A DNA stretch of 64,000 nucleotides. Source: Paramacrobiotus metropolitanus (taxonomy: Eukaryota; Tardigrada; Eutardigrada; Parachela; Macrobiotidae). The notes beneath the pieces are model-generated. The model saw only the letters and a program-made list of their open reading frames with translations, searched no databases and had not been told where the DNA came from. The stretch is taken from positions 38,849-102,848 of the forward strand of contig NW_026570462.1 in the NCBI RefSeq assembly GCF_019649055.1, written 5' to 3'. The translations under genes were made by a program, and so were the position numbers. Below, piece after piece: positions 50,769-61,714 of this stretch; positions within the stretch are counted from its first letter, which is position 1; each line of letters opens with the position of its first letter.

Positions 50769-52460
50769 TTAGTTAACGAAAGAAGCGAAAACGCGTTTAA
50801 TCAGGAAATCACCAAGAAAGGCCGTGCTTTGTAGCATAGTTTTTAACGTAAGCGAAGTTTGAGCGAGTTGCTTAAGAAATGAATCTTCGAGTCCTGCTTC
50901 AGCGATACTCTCGCTTTTGCGGCTTGTGGCAGCTGGAAAAAATCTCAACTTAAAAACCGTCAAGCCACAATAATAAACAGTGAAAATAAATACCTCGTTG
51001 CGAATTTGCGGTAACAGGTTGGCCGGTGTTAGTTGGTCGACTGTCATCAGAATCCGCGATATCGCTTTGTCCTGAAAATCAGAATAATTTATTAACGAAT
51101 TATTAGGTATACAGGCAGTGCCTTTGTACCAGCAGCCCGCTTAGATGGTGAGGGCGGAGGGACTGCCACGCAGGAGGTGAAAACACTTCCACCGCCAAGC
51201 TGATTGGACGAGAAGAGCGGACGCGTCTCGCTTTTTCCTTCAGTCAACCTTAAAAATCATGTTTTAAATGGCACGCTTTGCACACAAGCGAGATCGCAAA
51301 TTTCGATTTACTCATTGGGTAAAATTGTTACCCCTAATCGCGCTTTTTGAGAGTGGATACACTCTCGGTGCATTGGCTAAAGTAGAGTAGTTAAATAGGT
51401 TTTTGAACAAACGCGATCCGCTTAAAAATGAGTACTTACTTGGTCGCTTTTCCGCACCTGCATTGGACGCCGATGGAACCATTGTATTTGCTGAAATTGT
51501 TCAAAAATCAAGTATTAAATTTCACCGTGACAATTTTCAAACAATACCCATGAGCGAAGTCGCTTGCCGCAGGTGCAGCCGCATTCTTATGAGCATGATC
51601 GAGATCGTCTGGCCCTTTAACTACTTCATACGAGTGAGTATCTGCTGTTTTTAAATATAAATTGCAAAGACTTTAGAGGGGAACATAAACAGAAATCTAA
51701 AATTTACATCAAAATACCTGAATAGTAACCAATAGAAGGATGTGCACTGTCGTTTTTAAAATAAAAAATTTGCAAAATGAGTTGTAAAAAATTTCAAAAT
51801 TTCTTACCGTCTAAAACGATTTCGTTTAACGAAATTCTGGAGATCCGCTGACAGTTGCTTCTGGGCCTTCTTCTGCGAGCTCGCATTTCCGACTGCTGAA
51901 CCTTTTTTCTGAAGCTAAAACATCGTTCGAGTAAGACTAAGAGCAAGACACGCAGCCCGCTGCTGTTCGCTCAGTTTCCAAAAGTTGTTTAATTAGGGCA
52001 ATATTGCTTAGAACTCAGTACACCAGACACATCGTTGCAAATGCCGTACAGGCTTTCGCTATGCAAAACCCTGTTTTGTACCTGGTCCTGCTGTTGGTAA
52101 TTAACTTACGAAGCGAAGTCGCGTACTGCCTTGCATCCCATATTGCGGACGATCTTATATCCAAGCTCCTCGAATGCGTCCGGTAGGATGAGGTACTCTT
52201 CGCTGTACCTAAATGGCCCACAAAATAAAGCGAGATCGCGTTCGTGTTGGCGATGTTTCTACCCACACATAAATATACCCCAGAATCTGCAGTCCCAGCA
52301 GATCAATGCGACTGACGCTTTTCTCCTTCATCACTATGAATTGGACTTCTTCTCGGCCAGGCATCCACGGAATAACTTCGGGCAATACTGCTTCACAATC
52401 CGGAGAGGAAGAAAGATGACAGTGAACGGCTGCGGGAGCCCTGCTGTTTGAATGCGATAT
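50769..52460 (-). CDS. Candidate multi-exon minus-strand gene, product unknown
   Basis: A series of minus-strand segments with good acceptor and donor signals and protein-like composition. Approximate exons, 5' to 3': 52258-52460 (DCEAVLPEVIPWMPGREEVQ...), 52110-52208 (EEYLILPDAFEELGYKIVRN), 51808-51914, 51548-51644 (YEVVKGPDDLDHAHKNAAAP), about 51425-51480, 51130-51245 (LFSSNQLGGGSVFTSCV), about 50990-51073, and a last exon 50769-50938 ending KRVFASFVN and a stop. Several neighbouring joins keep frame (52110 to 51914, 51808 to 51644, and the last three), but not all could be reconciled, and the start is not defined. Ser/Ala/Pro-rich middle. No family is recognised. The 105-bp satellite begins just upstream. 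Confidence 0.45.
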
Positions 52461-52617
52461 CGCAATTTGCGGTTGTCAATACAGCATTCCCTGCAACAGT
52501 AAACTCGTCATCGGAATACCAAACTGTATCCATTTGAATTTTGAGGATGGATTTGCCAAAAAACCCTAAAATTTATATCTATTTTTTTAATCGACCGAAG
52601 CGTAGCGAAGGTCCTCT

Positions 52618-53600
52618 ATGTTCAGCGTTCATGAAAAATGTGGTGTCTGTCGGTCACCGCCACCTAATGCACACATGCGCGGCCTTCGCACTATCAAATG
52701 CACACATGCGCGCTGGCCGTATATACTCAAGGCGCTTGCAAACTGTGGTGTCTGTCGGTCACCGCCACCTAATGCTCACATGCGCGGCCTTCCTACTATC
52801 AAATGCACACATGCGCGCTGGCCGTATATACTCAAGGGGCTTGCAAACTGTGGTTTCTGTCGGTCACCGCCACCTAATGCTCACATGCGCGGCCTTCCTA
52901 CTACCGAATGCACACATGCGCGCTGGCCGTATATACTCAAGGCGCTTGAAAACTGTGGTTTCTGTCGGTCACCGCCACCTAATGCTCACATGCGCGGCCT
53001 TCCTACTATCAAATGCACACATGCGCGCTGGCCGTATATACTCAACGGGCTTGCAAACTGTGGTTTCTGTCGGTCACCGCCACCTAATGCTCACATGCGC
53101 GGCCTTCCTACTACCGAATGCACACATGCGCGCTGGCCGTATATACTCAAGGGGCTTGCAAACTGTGGTTTCTGTCGGTCACCGCCACCTAATGCTCACA
53201 TGCGCGGCCTTCCTACTACCGAATGCACACATGCGCGCTGGCCGTATATACTCAAGGCGCTTGCAAACTGTGGTGTCTGTCGGTCGCCGCCACCTAATGC
53301 TCACATGCGCGGCCTTCCTACTATCGAATTCACACATGCGCGCTGGCTGTATATGCTCAAGGCGCTTGCAAACTGTGGTTTCTGTCGGTCACCGCCACCT
53401 AATGCTCCCATGCGCGGCCTTCCTACTACCGAATGCGCACATGCGCGCTGGCCGTATATACTCAAGGCGTTTGCAAACTGTGGTGTCTGTCGGTCACCGC
53501 TACCTAATGCACACATGCGCGACCTCCCTACTATCAAATGCACCCACGCGAGCATACAGGCATACTCAAGGCGCTTGCAGACCGCGGTGTCCGTCGGTGA
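52618..53600. repeat. 105-bp satellite, about nine copies
   Basis: The motif CGGTCACCGCC recurs at 52651, 52756, 52861, 52966, 53071, 53176, 53281 (one change), 53386 and 53491, exactly every 105 bp, with a decayed tenth copy near 53596. Each unit contains CACATGCGCG twice and GGCCGTATATACTCAAGG. Because 105 is a multiple of 3 and the unit has no stop in two frames, it creates apparent 346- and 370-codon ORFs made of repeated 35-residue units; these have no other support as genes. Confidence 0.9.
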
Positions 53601-54779
53601 ACGCCACGAGCGTCGGTGTTGCCTACTGTCGTTTCAGAGATATACTTCTTTGATATAATTCTAGGTTTTGCGTTCCTATCTTTTACACACCATACCGGTC
53701 CATACGTAAACGATTGCATTTACTCATCGGTCACCACCACCTTACTCGAAAACGTAAAAGGCGCAAGTCAGTTTATACTTGTGGCTTGCGACAACCATGA
53801 GTGCTTTTTTGGTTACTTATACGGCGGTTTCCTTCTACCATTACACAATTTGCTGCTAAAATAACTCTGAATGCTTGAACCGCTCCATGAATTTGAATAC
53901 AAAGCCCGGAAGTACGGTAACAACTGCTCAGTGGGACAAGCGCAATACCGGCATGGACAAGCTATCAAACCGCATTTAACAATCACTTAATGTAGAAAAT
54001 GAGCAAGTATTTCGTCGAAAAGTTACCGTCATCTACTCGAATGGTAACCGGGTAAAACAAACATGACTAGAAGATACCCGATTCGTCAAAGATGAAATTT
54101 GAAAACTGCATTAAATATTGTACAGAAAACGTCTACAGATGATGAACTCATGCATCCTCCGGCAGTTGCCGTAACTGAGACAGCAATAATTTTCCTCGAA
54201 GTAGACTTTGGAGAAATTTTTCAATAAACCCGGCAAAAATGACTCATCCGAAATTTTTGCCATGTTCCGAGAACAGCGGAATATTTATATGTATGGGAAT
54301 AACCTCACCGGTTGCATGATTTATCTTTGCATACTTCATAATCGTATAAATTTACCGCTACGCTTCGGTCATGCAGTGCCCGCCAGAAGCGAGTGCACTT
54401 TCCTAGTATAAGTCAAATCAAAACAGCAGTCACGTCAAAACATCTGCATGCAGCAAGAATGGAACTCAAAACTGAAAATATGGGTCTCCACGTTCTGAAT
54501 TTGCGAGTTCGTGATTGTCGGTGTCAATCGCACAGGAAGCTTCACGTAGCAGCTACAGCAAAATCATAGGCGACCGACAAGCTTGAACATTTTGGCCCTA
54601 CTAGCCTGCGGTTTGTTCCGGAGCGGACACATGCGCAGCCGCACGAGCAGCAGCTTAGCTGCTTTTACACAATTCTCCCCAAATTGGGGAGTCAATCGGC
54701 CCACAAACGATAATTCTCACAGCTGCTGTGGGAACCGGGGATCTGTCATCCATTACATGCGCTATTACTTATTTAAATT
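53601..54779. other. Intergenic, nothing firm
   Basis: The ORFs at 53616-53864 and 54208-54411 are short and unsupported. No RNA gene or repeat stands out. Confidence 0.35.
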
Positions 54780-54935
54780 GTCAAACTTTCGCAGCCGACG
54801 CTTTTCGCCCGCATTTGAAGGCATTCGTGCTGACTGCTAAGTTTTTGTGCGTTTCCTTATTACCACTGATGATACGAGTAACTGTGTTGCTATCACTCCG
54901 ATAGTTTATAACACCGTCCAGACTATAAGCGAATC
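54780..54935 (+). pseudogene. Fragment of Tudor/F-box family exon 3
   Basis: The translation around 54843-54935, FVRFLITTDDTSNCVAITPI then VYNTVQTI, matches FVRFLITADDNCPDVTPTVH then DTFQAIY in exon 3 of the copy at 42937. A stop precedes it and no flanking exons are seen. A relic. Confidence 0.6.
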
Positions 54936-55035
54936 TGAACAAGTATTACAGTCTCAATGCGCTTCTCCGTGAATTCAATCCTTACTGTGGCTTACTTATT
55001 TCAAACTGGTAAAATACTCGTAACATTCGTTGAAG

Positions 55036-56010
55036 ATGGACAGAAAAATCTTACAAAGCTGGCAGAGCAAACTTGCATCCTCCGCCGCCTACTTGGCATC
55101 GGCTTCCTCGTTGCGCCCTGTGGTCTCCCGGCTTTGCCCGACGCTGACAGCAACGGAAGTGACCTCACCAACGCGCGCCAGGAAAATACTGGCCAACACG
55201 GAAGAACTTCCGACCGAGGCGTTACGCCACGTTCAAAAAGCCTGGGATACCCTCATGACCCTGTAGGCATTATCGAGGTTGGCAGCACTTCGGGTCACTA
55301 AAGAGGAAGTCGCTCACCTGAAGGCCGTATCAGCCCCTGAATCCGCTGTGTGGATCCATGCGTTACCGGCAGCATGTCTCGGTAACGCTTTCCGTATGAA
55401 TGTTGCACTGCGCATAGGAGTACCCGTCGTTACCCCTCACGTGTGCGTTTGTGGCGGGCCATGGTCGACGACCTAGGCCCGCACGGGTTGTGTTGCAAAC
55501 GGTCAGCCGGAAGACTGCCGCAGCATAACGGTATTAGTGGTGAGTTTACTCGTGCCCTGAAGACGGCAGATTTTCCATCCAGGAAGGGGACGAAAGGCCT
55601 GTTTGTGAAAGATCACAAAAGGCCAGATGTGCAGTAATTACTCTTTCTCCATGGGAGCGTGGAAAACCACTGGCTGTGGATGTAACTTGTGTGGACACAC
55701 TCGCTGCATCATTGTATATCGACCGCGCCTATGTAAACGTTGGAGGAACAGCCGAGCACGCGGAGAGCAAAATTGCCAAAACAAGACTGGCTGCAACTAC
55801 GTTAGCACTTGCCTGCTGCAGCCTTTGAAATTTATGGACCATGGAGCCCGGAATTAAAAACCTGGTGGAGAAGGTTGTAAACGGCATTGCCGCTGCCACA
55901 GGCCAGAAACAGCCGAAAGAGTTTTTTAAACAACAGTTATCTATTCAGATGCAACGGGGAAACGTGATTTGCGTGATGGGCACTATCCCCGACCAGATTA
56001 GCATAGATGA
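55036..56010 (+). pseudogene. Frameshifted C-terminal part of a metazoan retroelement ORF
   Basis: Pieces in changing frames read VSAPESAVWIHALPAACLG, VALRIGVPVVTPHVCVCGGP, DDLGPHGLCCKRSAGRLPQH, KDHKRPD, PWERGKPLAVDVTCVDTLAA and FKQQLSIQMQRGNVICVMGT. This order matches the C-terminal region, widespread in animal genomes, found with reverse-transcriptase ORFs (W-HALP...G-P...C-CG...G-HGL-C--SAGR...KRPDG...W--G--L--D-T--DTLA). At least three frame changes and stops (for example TGA after ALACCSL near 55830) make it a dead copy. The RT domain itself is not here. Confidence 0.7.
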
Positions 56011-56060
56011 AGTGTTGCATTCTGCTATAGTACTCAGTTTTTTACTTACGTGTGAAACTT

Positions 56061-56715
56061 ATTAAAGACCTTAATCCAGAAAAAAATCTTACAAAGGCTT
56101 GTTTAAACTGATTGGCAAGCCAGTAAAGAATATACCACAACGTAAAAACCATCATTACTGCATGTCAATTCAGTTAACGGAAGAAATCTGATGAACATGG
56201 TACTGCTAATTGTAAGTAGAAGAAGTCCACTTTGGTTGCACATCAGTGCAACGACTGCCTTAAAATTGTAGATTAATACTGTTTGATTTCATCCACAATA
56301 TTAAATTATGTTACCAAAACGAAAGAAGTGTTGAACACAATCTGTAATTAGCAAGTTGATTTCGTAATAATACCAACACGCGTTGTTGTTTTTCTCTTCA
56401 TAAAACTCAGCATCGCAGTTGACCAAGGGACAGATCTCTGTGCTGTTGCAGGAAATGCAGAATATATCGACTCAAGGGAAGGCTATCGAAATCGCGCAGG
56501 TCCAGATTCTCCCAAAAGCTAGTCGACGTCTGCTTTGCATCAAATGTGTGCCTGAAAAAACACACTGCTACATTAAGCACATTAAGTGATTAACTACGTA
56601 TAATGGAACGGGTGACCTTTCAAGAGCTGTATAAACTTGCTGTCAATATCTTCGAAACGTGAGAATTAAAATTTAATCTAAATTTCTGATCTAGCATAAC
56701 ACCAGAAAATTTACG
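56061..56715. other. Intergenic, nothing recognised
   Basis: AT-rich, short ORFs only. Confidence 0.4.
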
Positions 56716-57999
56716 TTACTTTCCGAGATTTATCAGTTTCTTTTGCAAAAAGTACATCTCTGACCATTGTAAAAATTTCCGAAAACCCTGCCAGTCTGAG
56801 GGATAGGACCACGTGTCAACCATTGCAGTGTGTTGTTGTCGCAGTTGATCCATATCCCACTCCGCCAACGGCAGCTCGTTGTCTACGTGATGGCCAAAAC
56901 TTCTCACTGCGCCCTCCAAATCGTCGGAATATCCGTCGGAAGATGGAAATCGCGCACCAAAACCCCTCGTGGAAGGGGCTGCCGGTTTTTTCACAAGCAC
57001 TGCGGAGCCGTCAAACAACATCTTTGGAATCAACAGCGGAAATTCTTCCGGTCGTGTGGCTTGTTCGTTGACCATATGATGGAAAGTGCCTGGAACATGT
57101 CCAGTGGTTTACCAACCGTCCAACATGTACACATAAAGCCACTGTAAGACTTCATTAAATAATTTAATAATTAGTACTAGACATTAATTTACCTGCAGTT
57201 TGCACTATGACTGTTTTCGACAAAGGCTACGAATTCAAGCACACCAGTGAGCTCAGTAGCGATGACGGCGTATGATGGACGGAAACAGTAAAAGTGCACA
57301 GTTCACGGTTATCTTTCCCCAGATCATGGGATTACGCCCAAATGCAAGAATTATAATTATTACCGGCTTGTGAGTACCCTGACTAGCAAAAAATAACCAT
57401 GAGTCCGCACCACATACGCCCATCATAATGTGGTAAACTGTATACTGTATGAATCGTAATACAGTATGCATCATACAATACGATAATCGTATTGTATGAT
57501 GCATACTGTAGTAAAATTAATTGCATGTATTCTGTACGCTTGTTTTCCCTAATGTACAGTTTATCAGAGTTGTCTGAACAGTGCTCTCTTTACGGGTACA
57601 TAAAATAACCATGATATTGTTGCACTTCCTCGACTTACAGCAGTCACATAAAGGGTATCGAATGGCGTAATTGCTGACAAGGAGCTTTCGGCAAGATGGC
57701 ATTAGCACGTCAAGGTTCTGCAGTCTATGGTGCCCACCAAGAGTATATAATTCAAAGGTCACAGCGCAGTCCTTAATCTGTATTATCGGTAAACGGATGC
57801 TTTTGAATTTCAGCAAAGAAGCCACCGCCTGCATCGTGCTTCGAACTGCTCCACGACGGTCCATATTAGCCAGAACCAGAACTTTGGTTAGGTTACCGAC
57901 GTGGCGATCCACTAAGTAACTAGCAAGATAGCACTCATGTTCCCGGAGGCCTGACGCCTCTGTGCTGACACACTGGAAGTCCACCGTGAAGCAGGCCAA
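56716..57999 (-). pseudogene. Tudor/F-box family exon 3-4 region, broken
   Basis: The minus-strand stretch 57999-57517 encodes LVDRHVGNLTKVLVLANMDR and later LLKFKSIRLPIIQIKD, which follows the pattern of the intact gene's exon 3 (LVARSVTKIIKVVYLTGNWR ... VEIKPDWLIIANN). The stretch 57075-56716 contains DTWSYPSDWQGFRKFLQ, matching ASLAYPNEWFAIRGCLK near the end of exon 3. Between them the frame changes and a 51-bp palindrome (57460-57510) sits in the would-be coding sequence. The first exon at 61687-62310 on the same strand may belong to the same broken gene. Confidence 0.5.
57460..57510. repeat. Near-perfect palindrome, 25-bp arms, 1-nt spacer
   Basis: Arms 57460-57484 and 57486-57510 are exact complements (TACAGTATGCATCATACAAT... 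on the left) around a single A at 57485. It lies inside the decayed family gene on the minus strand. Confidence 0.9.
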
Positions 58000-58906
58000 T
58001 GGAGAAGATTGCGTTAGTAGTTCGTTCCACAGATGACAGGTGCTGTATCACATGTTAAAAGTTATATCACACATACTGCAAAAATCATTTATTTCTCAGT
58101 TATAGTCTAAACCAGGAATTTCATAATGATTTACGACAGAACCGTGGTTTTATGTTTTAAATTATGGTTTGACCAATTCAGCTTCCCCAGGTGTGTAATA
58201 TTAAAAATCTCTTAAATATTCAATCTGGAATCGGTTAAGGTGTCATCCAGAAACAACTGCGAATTATTTTAGTTATTTTCTTCTTATGACCGCTTCAGCT
58301 TTTGAGCTATCATGGAATACTTTTGAGCTATCATCAGCTATCCTTTTCGAGGGGAAATCGTTTTCTCGTGCCGTGGGAAAAGGATGTTCATTCTCTAAGA
58401 AAAATCTATGATTATGGATATCAAGCCTAACAGTGCACCCATGTACACATTGTAACTACAGATACGCATCTGCAACACAGTACGCACACAGGTACAATCA
58501 CCAGGGCACATTTTCCCCCTCCAAACCCAAAATATTCTCACGTTTTGAAAAATGGTAGTGTACAAGCCCGTCCGGATGATGAGCACAATAGAGAACAGCG
58601 AAAAATGTAAATTCATGTGTTACGCCAAACAAGATACTACGCCACGCCACGCCATAGGGTTGAACCACGTAACATGCGTTTGGCTGGCGGGTGGCCTGGA
58701 GCACGCCATATATTTCAATGGGAATAATCGTAGTTGCCTGGCGGAAGGTGGTCAGAAAATGGTCGGTGCAGTAAGGGACAATCTAACTGCGGAGCGCATT
58801 TACGCATGGTGGCAAACGTAGTGCAGTGGCCATCATGCTAAGCGCTAACATCGCGCTTAATATGCGTTAGCTGTACCTTTACGTGCTCATTATCCGGACG
58901 GGCTTG
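58000..58906. other. Intergenic with a short inverted repeat
   Basis: TACAAGCCCGTCCGGATGATGAGCAC at about 58560-58585 is inverted at about 58884-58908, directly beside the MITE. These could be the ends of a second, 350-bp foldback element. The 89-codon ORF between them (58552-58821) is unrecognised. Confidence 0.4.
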
Positions 58907-59517
58907 TACTATTGTAGTATGCTTAAAATATTTTTATCTGCCATCGTCCAGGGGGCGTGGCCAGACAACAATTAAAAGTTTGCGTACTATCACATTATTC
59001 ACATACTGTCTAACATTGCAGTGCATTACAAGTTCGTAATTATTATGTTAACTTTTTCCTGCAGCACCGTGGACTTTTGCAGCTGTCGAGCAATGATGTA
59101 AAGAAGCCCACGTGCGTCGGCTGCCTTGTTCACACTGCTGCCTGTGTGCACATTTTCGAAAAATTTTCATCGATGGGTGCTATAAACAATAAGTTGTACA
59201 AAAACCTTTGCGCAAACCTTTTTCTGCTAATAAACAGATACGTGCTGTACTTCATAACAAATTTGCGAAAATGTTCACACCGGCAGCAACGGTGCGAGCT
59301 GGCGCGCGTGGGCCTCTTTTACATCATAACTCGACAGCTGCAAAAGTCCGCGGTGCTGCAGGAGAAAGTTACTGTAACATAATAATAATATTACGAGTAA
59401 CTTATACTGCACTGCATTACACAGTATGCGATAGTAAGCAAACTTTTTAGTTGTTATCTAGCCACGCCCCCTTGACGGTGGCAGAAAAAATATATTTTTA
59501 AGCATACTACAATAGTA
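58907..59517. mobile_element. Foldback MITE, 607 bp, TA-flanked
   Basis: The element runs CTATTGTAGTATGC (from 58909) to GCATACTACAATAG (to 59515), flanked on both sides by TA (58907-58908 and 59516-59517), the target duplication of Tc1/mariner-type transposons. The arms are about 230 bp each: the left GGGGGCGTGGCCAGA, TTTGCGTACTATC, CCTGCAGCACCGTGG and ACTTTTGCAGCTGTCGAG all recur inverted in the right arm. There is no transposase ORF. Confidence 0.8.
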
Positions 59518-60130
59518 AACTACCATTTTTTAAAACATGAGAATTTATTGAATTTGGAGGGAGAAAATCTGCCCTGATCAGTTGGCATCATTCTAATATA
59601 CTCCTTGAAATTTCGTAACTTTTGGAATAAACCCGTACGGTAAGCACATACCTTACAAAAAGTGAAAGTTCAGTTGGAATCCAGAAGCTACTTTAATAAA
59701 GCAACTCTGCTTAAAATTAGCAACACCGAATGCCATGTGTCATGAATTAATACGGTGATTCTAGCCGATTATACGTAGCGTGTTTTTTAAGGAACAGACT
59801 GTACAAAAAACGCGAGTAACCCTCCCTTTGGCCACCGGGAGAATTTCGTGCGCAGAAGCCGTTGCTAGACAGTTTACAAAAAAAATCGATCTGGAGTGGC
59901 TGCAAGATGTTTCCGGAAAGCACTCCGCGCGCGGTCTGTAAAGTATCTAAACCCTCACCGTTTTGCTTTAGCTTGAGAGTGAATATCCAAATACAGTAGG
60001 ATTTCTGTTAGGATTTCCAGTATAAATTTCCCCGTAATCGATTCACCATTTTCTATATAAAAAAATGCGAGCTTATACGCCACTGTACGTTCACGTTTCG
60101 TAAGAGGGTTAATGTATCACTGGTATTTAT
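59518..60130. other. Intergenic, nothing recognised
   Basis: No ORF, repeat or RNA gene that I can support. Confidence 0.4.
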
Positions 60131-60565
60131 TAACGGAGTGGCTATTTTGCCGCAGTATCAGCGGCCAGTTAGCTAGTTGGCTATTTTGCCGCACACTGCG
60201 GGTTTTCAGCTGGTTCGCTATTTTACCGCAGTATGTTTGATGGATTTCTTAGGTTTCTTAGTTTTCTTAGGTTTTCCTTAAGTTGTACTTATGTTATTCT
60301 TAGACTTACGCTTAGGCGATTCTGAAGTTTTTCTTAGGTAATTCTATTGTTTTTTTGTTTCTTAGGTTCTTCTTATGATATTCCTAGATCTCATTCTTAG
60401 GTTATTGATATTCAAATTAGTTGTTTGCTCCAAGAACTGCTAGCCAAAGAGCGATATCGCTGCAAAAAATTGCCAAGCATCCATAAGAAAACATCAGCTT
60501 AATTAGAATGATATAACCTATGGCTACTGTGCGCGGCAAAATAGTTAACCAGCTAACTTGCCGCT
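60131..60565. repeat. Repeats of GGCTATTTTGCCGCA and a TTCTTAGG tract
   Basis: GGCTATTTTGCCGCA-type motifs occur at about 60139, 60178 and 60218 in one orientation and at about 60530, 60817 and 60866 inverted, suggesting a foldback element with its centre near 60240-60520. That centre holds a degenerate run of TTCTTAGG/TTTCTTAG units (about 60241-60415). Confidence 0.55.
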
Positions 60566-60575
60566 GGCACTGCGG

Positions 60576-60797
60576 GCACGGGGGTACCTGGTAAAATGAG
60601 AGGTGCTGCATATTGAACAGTGCACCAACTAATGAATACACAATCGTGGTAATGCCACTATAAGGTATAACAGATAAACAAAAATCAAATCAGTCAAAAT
60701 CGATGACCCTTGATCCGGCTTAGTACCGTAGGTGGTAGGTGAGCGGTTGAAGGGCAAAGAAAGAGGCTGAAAGTTCAGGTGCACGTTTATCAACCGG
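60576..60797. repeat. 222-bp direct repeat, copy 1
   Basis: From GCACGGGGGTACCTGG to TTTATCAACCGG. It appears identical to 61128-61349, 552 bp away. It contains, on the minus strand, a polypyrimidine and splice acceptor (CTCTCATTTTACCAG). Confidence 0.85.
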
Positions 60798-60935
60798 CTA
60801 TGGCTACTGAGCCGCAGTGTGCGGCAAAATAGCCAACCTGCTATATTGCCGCATATTGTTCTTACTGCGGCAAAATAGCCTAAGCCATTTATTAACGTTT
60901 AAATGGCTTATTAACTGATGCCCATAGGCACTTAC

Positions 60936-61139
60936 TGGGACAAGTTGGACACTCGATATCTGGAAGGATAGCAGGATGCAGACAAGCCGGTTTGTATGGA
61001 CAAGACAGTTGCGTACATTCTTTATCGGCATTCCGGCATTGACACGACGTGAATTTTTCTTTGCCAAAAGGTTGAGGAAACAGATCTTTTTCTCTGCCGC
61101 AAACCTCTCTTCCCATGGGGAACTTGTGCACGGGGGTAC
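60936..61139 (-). CDS. Exon with a VWC-like cysteine pattern
   Basis: Minus-strand exon of 204 bases between an acceptor CTCATTTTACCAG (ends at 61140) and a perfect donor GTAAGT (60935-60930), with the same phase at both ends, as expected of a shuffled domain exon. The product ends FTSCQCRNADKECTQLSCPY followed by KPACLHPAILPDIECPTCP. The order C-x-C-x6-C-x2-L-x-C-P...C-x-H-P...C-x2-C-P fits the second half of von Willebrand factor C domains of secreted proteins. Other exons of the gene are not identified. Confidence is limited to the exon. Confidence 0.5.
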
Positions 61140-61349
61140 CTGGTAAAATGAGAGGTGCTGCATATTGAACAGTGCACCAACTAATGAATACACAATCGTG
61201 GTAATGCCACTATAAGGTATAACAGATAAACAAAAATCAAATCAGTCAAAATCGATGACCCTTGATCCGGCTTAGTACCGTAGGTGGTAGGTGAGCGGTT
61301 GAAGGGCAAAGAAAGAGGCTGAAAGTTCAGGTGCACGTTTATCAACCGG
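61128..61349. repeat. 222-bp direct repeat, copy 2
   Basis: Second copy of 60576-60797; it supplies the acceptor and first 12 bases of the VWC-like exon. In copy 1 the same acceptor is followed by unrelated sequence. Confidence 0.85.
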
Positions 61350-61358
61350 TTTTTCCAA

Positions 61359-61400
61359 GGACAGTATATAACGGGTACCCGTTATATAGATATACTGTCC
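61359..61400. repeat. Imperfect palindrome
   Basis: GGACAGTATATAACGGGT on the left meets ACCCGTTATATAGATATACT and GTCC on the right; the arms differ by a 6-base insertion. Confidence 0.75.
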
Positions 61401-61685
61401 CTGTTTCTCAGACCAGAGAAATCTTTGCCATTAACGGTTTTTGAAATCAAAGTTTTTTGGCTTTTGTCAATCTCGCTGAAACAGTTTTTCTTTTACAGTG
61501 GAATATACCACGCAAAGATGGTAACAAGGTACTAGCGGAAGGCGGTACGCAAAATGGAAAAGATGTTTTCGGCTGCGGTTCTATGGAAGATTATCTGTCT
61601 TTTCTTAAAAACTAAAAATATTTTGTAATGCTTCTCTCTGTTGAAATGCTCCTCACCTTTTGCATGTTTCTTAATGTTTATGTTT

Positions 61686-61714
61686 TTCATACATGACGAG
61701 TCGTCATGTATGAA
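61686..61714. repeat. Perfect palindrome, 14-bp arms, 1-nt spacer
   Basis: TTCATACATGACGA (61686-61699), G, then its complement (61701-61714). It sits at the end of the truncated family exon on the minus strand and provides its stop codon. Confidence 0.9.

Noticed and set aside
52618-53600. CRISPR-like array
   Set aside because: There are no unique spacers: the whole 105-bp unit repeats. The context is eukaryotic and there are no cas genes.
52541-53658. Two overlapping ORFs of 370 and 346 codons
   Set aside because: Both are produced by the 105-bp satellite (35 codons per unit, no stops in two frames). The peptide repeats simply mirror the DNA repeat, and nothing else supports translation.
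60241-60415. Telomere-like TTAGG repeat
   Set aside because: The TTCTTAGG units are irregular, interrupted and internal, and lie within a foldback repeat region.
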